DNA of 64,000 nt from Thalassospira lohafexi (GCF_002844275.1 NZ_NXGX01000008.1:124001-188000); one strand, 5' to 3'; counted from the stretch's first letter, positions 16,958-25,429 are shown. Numbers and translations: made by a program. Notes: generated from the letters alone by a model not told the origin.

Positions 16958-18466
16958 TTGCTGCGCAAAGGAATATTACCAATTTTGTTTGCGGTGCTGA
17001 TTTCGTTCGCCGGGACAAGGTTGGTCGCCTGTGCAGGGCCTGCATGGCCCAGCGATGAAGAGCGCGTGTTTCTTGACGCATATCGCGATCACGTGACGGT
17101 CAATGCGACCGAAGATCAGTTTGCGCGCGCCGACAAGCTCTATACCGAATCGCTGCAGGTTCTTTCTGAAACCTATGTCGAAAACATTGATACGCCGGTC
17201 TTTGTCCAAAATAGCATTGCCGCACTTGATGGATTGGAAGTCGATGATACGTCGCCGACCGGCATCGTCGGTGCTGCCCTTGATGACAGCTTGCATGAAC
17301 TCGATCCGCATAGCGCCTATATGACCGATGACATGTTCCGTCGTTTACAGGAAAGTACAGAAGGCAGCTTTGCTGGTGTTGGTATTGTGATTTCGCTTGA
17401 TGACGACAAACGCATTCGGATCGTCTCACCGATTGATGACACGCCGGCTGCACGTGCCGGGCTGCAACCCGATGATCGCATTACCCATATTGACGGTTAT
17501 GAAATGAATGGCGAACCGATATCCGAGGCCGTGCGTCGCATGCGTGGACGGATCGGGGATCCTGTGACCTTAACGATTTTGCGCACGAAGGACAGTTTCG
17601 ATGTCACGGTAAAGCGGGCCCGGATCGAGGTGCCGTCTGTGACCGCTGGAACAATTGACAATGATATCGGGTACATCCGGGTTTCACGGTTCGATGCGAC
17701 AACGCTTGAACAAACGCAGGATTATCTTTCCCAGCTTAAAGACAAAATCGCGTCCCCGCGTGGGATGATTGTGGATCTGCGCCGCAATCCCGGTGGGTTG
17801 CTTGATAGTGCCGCCGACATTGCCGATCAGTTCCTGAACAAGGGTCTTATTGTTGCGACAGAAGGTCGGGGCGAACGTAAATTGCGCCGCTACGAAGCGG
17901 ACCGTTCTGATTTCTTTGACGGTGTGCCGATGGTGATCTTACTGGACCGTGGATCGGCTTCGGGGGCTGAATTGATGGCGGCTGCGTTGCGTGAAAACGG
18001 GCGGGGCGTAATCATTGGGGAGCGTTCATTCGGCAAGGGCTCGATGCAGCGTATTATGCCACTGACATCGGGCGGTGGTCTTAAAATCACCACTGGATAT
18101 TATACCACCCCGGAAAACCACATTGTTCAGGGACATGGCGTTACTCCTGATATCGAAGTGCACCGCAATGATGTCGAGGAATTTGAGCGCGAGGTTGATC
18201 TTGCCCATGCCTTGCCATCCCGTCGTCGTGATCCACGTCAATCATTGGCCTCGATAGAAGCGCAAACCTGTGAACGTGATATCAAAATTGATCGTTTTGG
18301 TGCACAGGCTGGCCGTGAAAACCTCGATGTGGAAAATGAAGACGATGAAACGCCAGCTGAAGCATTCAGGGACTCGGTTCTTGAATGTGCTGTCGGCTAT
18401 TTCAGCAATGGGCCGCTTGCCAATTACCGGGATCAGGTTGAGCCGCTTTTGCGTGCCGGGCTTTAG
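16958..18466 (+). CDS. ctpA: S41 family C-terminal processing protease
   Basis: Periplasmic serine protease of the Prc/CtpA family that trims or degrades selected envelope proteins. The 502-residue precursor starts at TTG with a well-spaced CAGGAG. It has a signal sequence with a possible lipobox LVAC (Cys25), an N-terminal helical region, a PDZ domain (about 130-220) and the S41 catalytic domain. The Ser335-Lys360 dyad is in RGSASGAEL and SFGKGS with the usual 25-residue spacing. The C-terminal 90 residues, with three more cysteines, are not typical of the core family. A clear terminator follows at 18496. Confidence 0.92.
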   Translation: MLRKGILPILFAVLISFAGTRLVACAGPAWPSDEERVFLDAYRDHVTVNATEDQFARADKLYTESLQVLSETYVENIDTPVFVQNSIAALDGLEVDDTSPTGIVGAALDDSLHELDPHSAYMTDDMFRRLQESTEGSFAGVGIVISLDDDKRIRIVSPIDDTPAARAGLQPDDRITHIDGYEMNGEPISEAVRRMRGRIGDPVTLTILRTKDSFDVTVKRARIEVPSVTAGTIDNDIGYIRVSRFDATTLEQTQDYLSQLKDKIASPRGMIVDLRRNPGGLLDSAADIADQFLNKGLIVATEGRGERKLRRYEADRSDFFDGVPMVILLDRGSASGAELMAAALRENGRGVIIGERSFGKGSMQRIMPLTSGGGLKITTGYYTTPENHIVQGHGVTPDIEVHRNDVEEFEREVDLAHALPSRRRDPRQSLASIEAQTCERDIKIDRFGAQAGRENLDVENEDDETPAEAFRDSVLECAVGYFSNGPLANYRDQVEPLLRAGL

Positions 18467-18495
18467 GTTTACGCAAAAGGTTCTTTGGATAAAGA

Positions 18496-18523
18496 AAAAC
18501 GCGGCTCTTGGGCCGCGTTTTTT
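18496..18523. terminator. Bidirectional terminator after the S41 protease gene
   Basis: Stem AACGCGGC (18498-18505) / GCCGCGTT (18512-18519) with a TCTTGG loop, A-rich upstream and TTTT downstream. It separates the convergent protease and dehydrogenase genes. Confidence 0.88.
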
Positions 18524-18545
18524 ATTTGGCGTCTGATTGGGGCGG

Positions 18546-19415
18546 TTAGCCGCGTGAAAGCAGATCAATCAAGCTTGACGTATCCCAGCGCTGGCCACCG
18601 CGTTCCTGCACTTGGGCATAGAACTGATCAACGAGTGACGTTACCGGCAGGCGGGCGCCATTGTGTTTGGATTCTTCAAGGCAAATACCAAGGTCCTTGC
18701 GCATCCAGTCAACCGCAAAGCCGAAATCAAACTTGTTCTCGACCATCGTGCTGCCGCGATTTTCCATTTGCCAGCTGCCTGCCGCACCCTTGGAAATAAC
18801 ATCCAGAACTTTTTCCATATCAAGACCGGCTTTGACGCCGAAATTAATCCCTTCGGAAAGTCCCTGAACAAGCCCCGCAATGCAAATCTGATTGACCATT
18901 TTGGTCAATTGACCCGAACCGCTTTCGCCCATCAATTTACATGATTTGGCGAAGGCATCAATGATCGGGGCTGCGCGGTCAAATGCAGCCTGATCGCCCC
19001 CGCACATGACGGTTAAAACACCGTTTTCAGCACCCGCCTGACCACCTGATACCGGCGCATCAATCAGTGATACGCCTTTTTCCTTGGCCGCAGCATAAAG
19101 TTCGCGGGCGACATCTGCAGATGCGGTGGTGTTATCGATCAGGACCGATCCACTGTCCATGGTTGATAGAATGCCGTCACTGCCCGTGGTGACACTGCGC
19201 AGGTCATCATCATTGCCCACACAGGAAAAGACGAACTCGGCCCCTTTGGCTGCTTCTGCCGGGGTGGCTGCCGATGCGCCACCATATTCGGAAACCCATT
19301 TTTCGGCTTTCGCTGCGGTACGGTTATAGACGGTAACGTCGTGGCCTGCTTTCTGCAGGTGACCGGCCATTGGATATCCCATGACACCTAAACCGATAAA
19401 TGCACATTTAGCCAT
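18546..19415 (-). CDS. NAD(P)-dependent beta-hydroxyacid dehydrogenase
   Basis: Member of the 3-hydroxyisobutyrate / tartronate-semialdehyde reductase family, 289 residues. The Rossmann motif GLGVMGYPMA starts at residue 8, the substrate motif DAPVSGGQAGA gives Ser123, and the catalytic Lys172 and Asn175 are in TKMVNQ. The ATG at 19415 follows GGGAGG with ideal spacing; an open frame extends 10 codons further upstream but without such a site. The exact substrate (2-hydroxy-3-oxopropionate, 3-hydroxyisobutyrate or succinic semialdehyde) cannot be told from sequence. Neighbours give no pathway clue. Confidence 0.9.
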   Translation of the reverse strand: MAKCAFIGLGVMGYPMAGHLQKAGHDVTVYNRTAAKAEKWVSEYGGASAATPAEAAKGAEFVFSCVGNDDDLRSVTTGSDGILSTMDSGSVLIDNTTASADVARELYAAAKEKGVSLIDAPVSGGQAGAENGVLTVMCGGDQAAFDRAAPIIDAFAKSCKLMGESGSGQLTKMVNQICIAGLVQGLSEGINFGVKAGLDMEKVLDVISKGAAGSWQMENRGSTMVENKFDFGFAVDWMRKDLGICLEESKHNGARLPVTSLVDQFYAQVQERGGQRWDTSSLIDLLSRG

Positions 19416-19549
19416 TGTTTGCCTCCCAAATATTTGATGGTGCAAGTAAAGGTGGCAAGGCTTGTAATGTCAATGAGCGCAAATGTTACCGGGACAATGT
19501 TTTCACGATCTGGAAGGATTTTGCCCGAAGACACCGTTTTGGGTTGAAA

Positions 19550-20470
19550 TCACCTTTCGTCGAGTTCTTCGGCGACGTTGTGGATGATCCGGCGGTCATA
19601 GGTCAAAAGTTCGGGGCGCTTCCCCGGATAATCAAAACCCGACAGGTAATATCTGATGGCGTTAATCCGTGCGCGTTTCTTGTCGTCGGATTTCACAATC
19701 ACCCACGGGCTATCTGTTGTTGAGGTATGATAGAACATGTCGCGTTTGGCTTCTGCGTAAGCATCCCAAAGTTCCTGTGACGCCAAATCAACCGGGCTAA
19801 GCTTCCATTGTTTTAGCGGGTCATTTTTGCGTTGCTTAAACCGTTTGGCCTGTTCTTTCTTGCTGACCGAGAAGTAAAATTTGGTCATGTGAATGTTTGA
19901 CCGGATCAGCATGCGTTCAAGGTCCGGGGCAGAGCGCAGAAACTCTGTAACTTCAAACATATCACAGAACCCCATAACCCGTTCGACCATCGCACGGTTA
20001 TACCAAGACCGGTCAAAAAGAACGATTTCGCCGCCACTTGGCAGATGTTCGATATACCGTTGGAAATACCACTGGGTGGCTTCGTTATCGTTGGGCTTGG
20101 CTAGTGCGACAATCCGCGCACCACGCGGGTTGAGATGTTCGGTAAAACGCTTGATTGTGCCGCCTTTACCCGCAGCATCACGACCTTCAAAAATGATCAA
20201 TGATTTGACATTTTGCTCTTTGATCCAGTTTTGAAGCCGCAACAGTTGAATGTGCAGCGGCGTGATCAGTTGCAAATACTGTTTCGATGGCATTCTTGAT
20301 GCGCGTTCTTGCGGGTCAAGGCTGACGTCAGGGGGAAGGTCGGCCGTTTCCGGCTGTCCAGAAAGCTGGGCAGCAATGCTTGATGGGAGGGTGCTTTCAG
20401 CATCTTTGCCGGGAGCATCGCCGTTCAATTTTGTCTCGTCTATTTTTTTGGATTTGTCATCCGATGCCAT
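19550..20470 (-). CDS. ppk2: Polyphosphate kinase 2
   Basis: PPK2-family enzyme transferring phosphate between polyphosphate and nucleoside diphosphates. The 306-residue protein has a low-complexity hydrophilic N-terminus (1-55), Walker A GRDAAGKGG (96-104), Walker B with Asp153-Arg154 in LFDRSWYNR, and the lid segment RFKQRKNDPLKQWKLSP. One-domain length indicates a class I enzyme. The ATG at 20470, preceded by AGGGG, is preferred over an upstream TTG (20512) that would add 14 residues. It may contribute to nucleotide and polyphosphate balance under stress. Confidence 0.92.
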   Translation of the reverse strand: MASDDKSKKIDETKLNGDAPGKDAESTLPSSIAAQLSGQPETADLPPDVSLDPQERASRMPSKQYLQLITPLHIQLLRLQNWIKEQNVKSLIIFEGRDAAGKGGTIKRFTEHLNPRGARIVALAKPNDNEATQWYFQRYIEHLPSGGEIVLFDRSWYNRAMVERVMGFCDMFEVTEFLRSAPDLERMLIRSNIHMTKFYFSVSKKEQAKRFKQRKNDPLKQWKLSPVDLASQELWDAYAEAKRDMFYHTSTTDSPWVIVKSDDKKRARINAIRYYLSGFDYPGKRPELLTYDRRIIHNVAEELDER

Positions 20471-20615
20471 CGCGCCATGCCCCTGCAGCTTAATGATAAA
20501 TTCCAGTAACAAGAGTGCGCGATGATTGCGGGTGGCGCAAGGGGCATCAAAACTCTTGCCGGGATGCTACAGGGGCAATGCGATGGATGGTGGGGGAAAC
20601 GCCTTGTGTCGGCGT

Positions 20616-20873
20616 TTACAACAAATGGAAAGAATTACGGTATTCTTCTTCTGCTTGTGTGCGGGTAAGTCCGATATCTGCCAGTGCTGCATCGCTCAGG
20701 CGCATAAGAGCACGGCGTTGTGCGCGCCGTTGCAGCACAAGTGCGAAGAAATTGGCAAAGCTGTTGATCTGTTTCATCCAGCTTGCCTGATGTGGTGTGT
20801 CACGTCGCTGCGTGGATGACGACACTTCACAGGATGCTGACAGGCATTGGGTCGGATGTGGGCTATAAGACAT
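20616..20873 (-). CDS. DUF1127 domain protein
   Basis: Small 85-residue protein with a C-terminal DUF1127 (YjiS-like) module: an arginine-rich helix (QRRAQRRALMRLSD) followed by the LADIGLTRTQAEEEYR motif. In other Alphaproteobacteria small DUF1127 proteins have been linked to RNA turnover and to phosphate or stress responses; the role here is not known. The start ATG has a perfect AAGGAGGT site 5 bases away, suggesting efficient translation. The N-terminal 32 residues (several Cys, Ser, His) are not part of the domain. It is divergent from the LysR gene, and the shared 139-base region contains a LysR-type palindrome. Confidence 0.85.
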   Translation of the reverse strand: MSYSPHPTQCLSASCEVSSSTQRRDTPHQASWMKQINSFANFFALVLQRRAQRRALMRLSDAALADIGLTRTQAEEEYRNSFHLL

Positions 20874-20974
20874 TGCGACCTCCTTGATGTGGTTTTGCTA
20901 ATGCGTTGTTTCGTGTTGTTACCATATTCCTTCTAAAATATCGCCGTGACAAACGAGTAATTCTGCAGTTATGT

Positions 20975-20989
20975 ATTAGAAAATCTAAT
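20975..20989. promoter_or_regulatory. LysR-type T-N11-A palindrome
   Basis: ATTAGAAAATCTAAT is a perfect inverted repeat (6-bp arms, 3-base centre) containing the T-N11-A pattern of LysR-type regulators. It lies 23 bases upstream of the LysR gene and within the divergent promoter region shared with the DUF1127 gene. It is a likely autoregulatory site. Confidence 0.6.
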
Positions 20990-21012
20990 TCATATTCTGT
21001 CAGGAAGGTCTC

Positions 21013-21954
21013 ATGCGTTTACCTCCACTGCAATCTTTGCGCGCCTTTGATGCGGCGGCGCGCCATCTAAGTTTTACCCGTGCCGCCGAAGAATTGTTCG
21101 TGACCCAGGGCGCGATCAGTCAGCAGGTCAGGCAATTGGAAGAATATCTTGGGTTTCGGTTGTTTCATCGATTGCCAAGACAAATTCATCTGACCGAAGA
21201 AGGGGCCCGGCTCTCACGTGCCACCAGTGCCGGATTTTCCAAAATCGCCGATGAAATCGAACGGTTAAAGGCGCTGGAGGACACAGGCGTTGTGACGGTC
21301 AGTGTGCTGCAAAGCTTTGCGGTTAAATGGCTGGTGCCGCGTCTGGGGCATTTTCGCGAAGCTTACCCCGATATTGACGTGCGGATTCATGCCGATGACC
21401 GGTTGGTTGACCTGCATACAGAAAGTATTGATCTGGCGGTACGCTTTGGGAACGGGGAATATCCAAACCTGCATTGCGAATTGCTGATGCATGATGAATC
21501 GTTTCCGGTGTGTAGTCCGGCATATCTGGCGGCTCATCCGCCATTGAATACCCCAGCCGACATTGCAGGGCATCAGTTGCTGCACGACGCAACGGTGGTG
21601 ATGGATCATCCCCATGCCGCGGACTGGGAATTCTGGCTTGATGCTGTTGACGTCACAGACGTCGATGTCAGCCGCGGGTTGCGGTTTAATTCCGGTGATA
21701 TGGTCATTCAGGCGGCATTGATCGGGCAGGGGCTTGGCATGGCGAGAACAAGTCTGGCTGCCCTTGATCTTAAGGCAGGAAATCTTGTCCGACCTTTTCC
21801 ACAAAGTGTGGCGTCAAATGGTGCCTATTACCTTGTCTATCCCGAAGATCATCTAAAACGCCCGAGGGTTCTGGCCTTTGTCAGTTGGCTTAAGAACGAA
21901 GTTGCTGCGACCTTAAAGGACATTGACGAGGACGGAACTGGCCCGGTGGCATGA
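21013..21954 (+). CDS. LysR-family transcriptional regulator (GcvA-like)
   Basis: DNA-binding regulator of 313 residues. The N-terminal winged helix-turn-helix (about 1-60) has the GcvA-type start PPLQSLRAFDAAARHLSFTRAAEEL and the recognition helix TQGAISQQVRQLE. A PBP2-type co-inducer-binding domain follows (about 92-300). The ATG follows AGGAAGG. A palindromic T-N11-A site sits 23 bases upstream. The divergent DUF1127 gene is its most obvious candidate target, but the ligand and regulon are unknown. The glycine-cleavage role of E. coli GcvA should not be assumed here. Confidence 0.9.
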   Translation: MRLPPLQSLRAFDAAARHLSFTRAAEELFVTQGAISQQVRQLEEYLGFRLFHRLPRQIHLTEEGARLSRATSAGFSKIADEIERLKALEDTGVVTVSVLQSFAVKWLVPRLGHFREAYPDIDVRIHADDRLVDLHTESIDLAVRFGNGEYPNLHCELLMHDESFPVCSPAYLAAHPPLNTPADIAGHQLLHDATVVMDHPHAADWEFWLDAVDVTDVDVSRGLRFNSGDMVIQAALIGQGLGMARTSLAALDLKAGNLVRPFPQSVASNGAYYLVYPEDHLKRPRVLAFVSWLKNEVAATLKDIDEDGTGPVA

Positions 21955-21974
21955 GCCACGTTTTCGTGGAAATG

Positions 21975-22391
21975 TCAGATCAATCCAAGATCGCGCAATT
22001 CATCGGCCATGTCATCGGGCAGGGTTTCGGTGCCGCCGCCCTGTTTGTCGTCAGGCGGGCATTTATCCTCTTTCAGATAACGCCATCCCTGAAACGCGCG
22101 ATGTGGATAGGGGCGTGTTTCGATCAGTTCGGGGTCAAGGACGATCCGGCAATATTTCGTGCCTTCTTCATTCACAAACTCTTCAAGGTCAAGAACCTCC
22201 TGCCGACAGCGTATTGCGCCTTTGAAAACCCAATAGATTGATCCGCCGCCCAGAATCTCGGCCTTGCGTTTCGGTGTCATGCGGGTGGTGTGATAGACCC
22301 GTCCGTAAGTCGCCTGAAAATAGGTCTGCCATTCGCGCAGACCTTCTGGCGTTTCGGTTCCAACGCTGAGTTTGATGATGTGAAGGGGCAT
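21975..22391 (-). CDS. DUF1489 family protein
   Basis: Conserved alphaproteobacterial protein of unknown function, 138 residues. It begins MPLHIIKLSVG, the usual DUF1489 start, and carries the family stretches YHTTRMTPKRKAEIL, GGSIYWVFKG and RPYPHRAFQGWRYL. A TTG six bases upstream is possible, but the ATG at 22391 matches homologues. It is soluble, with no signal or membrane segment. It converges with the LysR gene (20-base gap) and diverges from the sulfur operon. Function is not assignable. Confidence 0.85.
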   Translation of the reverse strand: MPLHIIKLSVGTETPEGLREWQTYFQATYGRVYHTTRMTPKRKAEILGGGSIYWVFKGAIRCRQEVLDLEEFVNEEGTKYCRIVLDPELIETRPYPHRAFQGWRYLKEDKCPPDDKQGGGTETLPDDMADELRDLGLI

Positions 22392-22476
22392 TTCCAAGAC
22401 GGCTTTTTATTGCTGCGAAACAGTCAGTGCCCTGACCTAGAACCAGTACGTTCGTCGGTCAAGAGTGGATTAATTA

Positions 22477-22512
22477 AACACAATAAATTGTGTTGTTAAG
22501 TATATTTAACAA
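22477..22512. promoter_or_regulatory. Two tandem palindromes upstream of the sulfur operon
   Basis: AACACAATAAATTGTGTT (22477-22494) has perfect 8-bp arms. It overlaps TTGTTAA-GTATAT-TTAACAA (22493-22512), with perfect 7-bp arms. The centres are 17 bases apart. They lie immediately upstream of a TTGACC -35-like hexamer (22519-22524), the position expected for an activator. A leader hairpin GGTCC/GGACC (22561-22577) follows before the DUF2849 start. Confidence 0.55.
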
Positions 22513-22610
22513 AAAAACTTGACCAATAGGGGTTAATCAGCCAAATTCTGATGCAGAAAAGGTCCGCCCGCAGGACCAAACCCGAGAGATTTACAAGCTG
22601 AGAGAACCGA

Positions 22611-22904
22611 ATGTCCCTGCAAGTTGTCACGGCAAACCGTCTGGATGACGGGCTGGTGGTGTTTCTGACTGCTGATGGCGGTTGGAGTGAAAACATCCAC
22701 GATTCCCGCGTTGCCGATGGAAAAGAGGCTGCTGCTGTTCTTCTTAAAGAGGCAAGCGCACCTGAACTCGACGTCGTTATTGTCGGGCCGTATCTGATCG
22801 ATGTTGAACAGGGCGACGGTGGACTGGTTCCGACAAAATACCGTGAAGTTCTGCGCACCAAAGGTCCAAGTGTGCGCCAAGACCTTGGTTATCAGGCGGT
22901 ATAA
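22611..22904 (+). CDS. DUF2849 protein of the sulfite-reduction operon
   Basis: Small (97-residue) conserved protein found next to sulfite reductase genes in Alphaproteobacteria. The family stretch SLQVVTANRLDDGLVVFL at the N-terminus and the later PYLIDVE and VPTKYREVLRTKGPSVRQDLGYQ segments identify it. Its biochemical role is unknown; a part in siroheme enzyme assembly or in the sulfite-reducing complex is a guess from gene context. It starts the operon, and cysI follows after 11 bases. Two palindromes and a TTGACC box lie upstream. Confidence 0.85.
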   Translation: MSLQVVTANRLDDGLVVFLTADGGWSENIHDSRVADGKEAAAVLLKEASAPELDVVIVGPYLIDVEQGDGGLVPTKYREVLRTKGPSVRQDLGYQAV

Positions 22905-22915
22905 GGAGAGACCCC

Positions 22916-24571
22916 ATGTATCGTTACGACGATTTCGACCGCCAACTTGTTCAGGAACGTACCGAACAATTCCGTGAACAGGTAAAGCGACGTCTGGCCG
23001 GTGATATTACCGAAGAACAGTTCCGTCCGCTGCGTCTGATGAACGGTGTGTATCTGCAACTGCACGCCTACATGCTACGTGTTGCCGTCCCATACGGTAC
23101 GCTGCGCGCTGATCAGTTGCGTGAACTTGGTGGCATTGCGCGTAAATATGACAAGGGCTATGGCCATTTCACCACGCGCCAGAATATTCAGTATAACTGG
23201 CCAAAGCTTGACGAAATTCCAGATGCCCTGCTTGATCTTGCCAATGTCGAGATGCACGCCATCCAGACATCGGGCAACTGCATTCGGAATACAACGACCG
23301 ATCAGTATGCCGGTGCTGCGGCCGATGAAATCGAAGATCCGCGCCCTTATTGCGAACTGATCCGTCAGTGGTCGACATTCCATCCTGAATTCACCTATCT
23401 GCCGCGCAAATTCAAAATTGCCGTGACCGGTTCGCCCAATGATCGTGCGGCGGTCAAGGTCCATGATATCGGCCTTCGCATGCATCAGAATGATGCCGGT
23501 GAAACCGGGTTTGAAGTCATTGTGGGTGGGGGGCTTGGTCGCACACCTTTCGTTGGCAAGACTGTGCGTGACTTCATCGGCAAGAACGATTTGTTCTCCT
23601 ATCTCGAAGCCATCCTGCGTGTGTATAACCGCTTTGGCCGTCGCGACAACAAATACAAGGCCCGCATTAAGATCCTTGTTCATGAAGAAGGTGTCGAAGA
23701 AATTCAGCGCCTTGTCGAAGAAGAATGGGCGCAGATCAAGGACGGTTCGCTTCGTATCGGCGACGACGAAATTGCGCAGTACATCGAACAGTTCGCGCCA
23801 CCTGCCTTTGAGACGCTGTCTGACGATGATGCCGACTTTGAGCGTCATAAGGCTGAAAATCGTGGTTTTTCAAACTGGGTGCGTTCGAACGTTATCGAAC
23901 ACAAACAACCCGGTTATGCGATTGCCAGTGTGTCGCTCAAGCCGATTGGCGGTATTCCAGGGGATGCAACCGATGTTCAGATGGAACTGGTTGCCGATTT
24001 GTCGGAAAAATACAGCTTCTCGGATGTGCGTGTGACCCACGAACAGAACCTTGTTCTGCCACATGTCAAAAAGGCTGATCTGTTCGCACTCTGGACGGAG
24101 CTGGACAAGGCCAATCTCGGGACGGCAAACCTTGGCTATGTGACCGATATTATTGCCTGCCCGGGGCTTGATTACTGTGCGCTGGCAACTGCGCGCTCGA
24201 TCCCGCTGTCACAGCGCATTTCGGAGCGTTTCGGTGATCTGGATCGTCAGCATGATATTGGCGAACTGAAAATCAAGATTTCCGGCTGCATCAATGCCTG
24301 TGGGCATCATCATGTTGGACATATTGGTATTCTTGGCCTCGATAAACGTGGCAAAGAGTTTTATCAGATTACCCTTGGTGGCGACGCCAGCGAGAACGCA
24401 TCAATTGGTAAAATTGTTGGTGCCGGTTTCTCCGAGGCCGAAGTGGTTGATGCCATCGAAAGTCTGGTCACCAAATATATTGATATCCGCGATGCAGGCG
24501 AACGCTTCATCGACACGTACCGTCGTGTTGGCACGGACCCGTTCAAGGAGGTGCTTTATGGCGATCGTTAA
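22916..24571 (+). CDS. cysI: Sulfite (or nitrite) reductase, siroheme hemoprotein
   Basis: Six-electron reductase that turns sulfite into sulfide for cysteine synthesis. The 551-residue protein has the two-repeat nitrite/sulfite reductase architecture. The 4Fe-4S/siroheme cysteines are all present: Cys415 and Cys421 (ACPGLDYCALA), Cys458 and Cys462 (SGCINACGHHH). The GHFTTRQNIQ and TSGNCIRN motifs line the siroheme pocket. The company of DUF2849 and DUF934 favours sulfite over nitrite. The stop overlaps the next gene by 14 bases. No cysJ flavoprotein subunit is seen, so a ferredoxin-type donor is possible. Confidence 0.92.
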   Translation: MYRYDDFDRQLVQERTEQFREQVKRRLAGDITEEQFRPLRLMNGVYLQLHAYMLRVAVPYGTLRADQLRELGGIARKYDKGYGHFTTRQNIQYNWPKLDEIPDALLDLANVEMHAIQTSGNCIRNTTTDQYAGAAADEIEDPRPYCELIRQWSTFHPEFTYLPRKFKIAVTGSPNDRAAVKVHDIGLRMHQNDAGETGFEVIVGGGLGRTPFVGKTVRDFIGKNDLFSYLEAILRVYNRFGRRDNKYKARIKILVHEEGVEEIQRLVEEEWAQIKDGSLRIGDDEIAQYIEQFAPPAFETLSDDDADFERHKAENRGFSNWVRSNVIEHKQPGYAIASVSLKPIGGIPGDATDVQMELVADLSEKYSFSDVRVTHEQNLVLPHVKKADLFALWTELDKANLGTANLGYVTDIIACPGLDYCALATARSIPLSQRISERFGDLDRQHDIGELKIKISGCINACGHHHVGHIGILGLDKRGKEFYQITLGGDASENASIGKIVGAGFSEAEVVDAIESLVTKYIDIRDAGERFIDTYRRVGTDPFKEVLYGDR

Positions 24572-25082
24572 GAATGACAGCGTGATCGAACAGGAATGGA
24601 TTACGGTTGATGCCGAGGGCGACCTTCCAGCAAGCGATGAAAACCTGATTGTGCCGTTGGCAAGGTTTAAGGATCAACGTGATGATCTGATCGGTCGCAA
24701 TGGTGGTCTGGGGGTGCAGCTTAATCCCGGTGACGCCCCCGAAGATCTGGCCGATGACCTTGATCGCCTTTCGATCATTACGGTGAATTTCCCGGCTTAT
24801 ACCGATGGGCGTGGTTATTCCTATGGTCGCGTTTTGCGCGAACGCATGGGCTTTAAGGGCGAATTACGTGCCATTGGGGACGTTTTGCGCGATCAGGTGC
24901 TTTATATGCACCGTTGCGGCTTTGATTCCTATGACCTTAATGTTGACGATGAAACGGCCCTGACAAAGGTCCGTGCCGCGCTCAAGGAAATGTCGGTTTA
25001 TTACCAGCCAACCGGAGATGGACGTATGACCGCTGGTTCACTTCGTGAGCGACGTGCGAATGCTACTGGAAAGACTTTTTAA
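24558..25082 (+). CDS. DUF934 protein of the sulfite-reduction operon
   Basis: Conserved partner of cysI in many Proteobacteria, 174 residues, with DUF934 motifs LSIITVNFPAYTDGRGYSYGRVLRER, LRAIGDVLRDQVLYM and RCGFDSYDL. Function is unproven; it is often annotated as an oxidoreductase because of its location. An ATG at 24558 with a perfect AAGGAGGTG ribosome site inside cysI gives a 14-base overlap, so the two are strongly coupled. In many relatives cysH follows. Here a terminator follows instead, so the APS/PAPS reductase gene must be elsewhere. Confidence 0.88.
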   Translation: MAIVKNDSVIEQEWITVDAEGDLPASDENLIVPLARFKDQRDDLIGRNGGLGVQLNPGDAPEDLADDLDRLSIITVNFPAYTDGRGYSYGRVLRERMGFKGELRAIGDVLRDQVLYMHRCGFDSYDLNVDDETALTKVRAALKEMSVYYQPTGDGRMTAGSLRERRANATGKTF

Positions 25083-25154
25083 GATTTCCGACTGAAAATG
25101 CATGATGCGCAACTTCCATTGCGACCAGCAAAATATCAGCAAGCCAGATTCAGA

Positions 25155-25191
25155 CAAAACCCGTCATTAAAATGGCGGGTTTTGTTTTTTT
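25155..25191 (+). terminator. Intrinsic terminator of the sulfur operon
   Basis: Inverted repeat AAAACCCGTCAT / ATGGCGGGTTTT (one T-G wobble) around a TAAA loop, followed by a T run to 25191. Confidence 0.88.
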
Positions 25192-25193
25192 AC

Positions 25194-25225
25194 ATCCTAA
25201 GGTATAATGTACTATACTTTAGGAT
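25194..25225. repeat. 32-bp inverted repeat, possible operator
   Basis: ATCCTAAGGTATA (25194-25206) and TATACTTTAGGAT (25213-25225) are inverted copies with one mismatch, separated by ATGTAC. The left arm and centre contain TATAAT. It sits just after the sulfur-operon terminator and about 205 bases before the chemoreceptor gene. No family of regulator is recognised. Confidence 0.55.
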
Positions 25226-25429
25226 TGGTTAATGGTATCGAAGGTCTATGTTTGGTGATGTTTCCCCGTGACTTTCGATGCTTAACACGATTAAGCGAGC
25301 CTGTTCGAACGTATATGCCTCGATTCTGTGCGTTCTCGCTCTGACCTTAAAGATGCTCGATGGAATGTGGGAAAATATTTTTGGGTAACGTGTAAAGGCG
25401 CGATCAGCCGCGTTTGATTGGACAGAGCG

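Noticed and set aside
22496..22509. CtrA-like site TTAA-N6-TTAA before the sulfur operon
   Set aside because: CtrA sites need a 7-base spacer; the sequence is better explained as part of the perfect TTGTTAA/TTAACAA palindrome.
22540..22610. SAM-type riboswitch in the sulfur operon leader
   Set aside because: Only a small GGTCC/GGACC hairpin is visible; none of the conserved cores of known SAM riboswitches was found.
25290..25320. tRNA T-loop-like GTTCGAA
   Set aside because: No matching acceptor, D or anticodon stems can be built around it.
25330..25429. Flagellar sigma-28 promoter for the first chemoreceptor
   Set aside because: A TAAAG is present, but no GCCGATAA-like -10 at the required distance.
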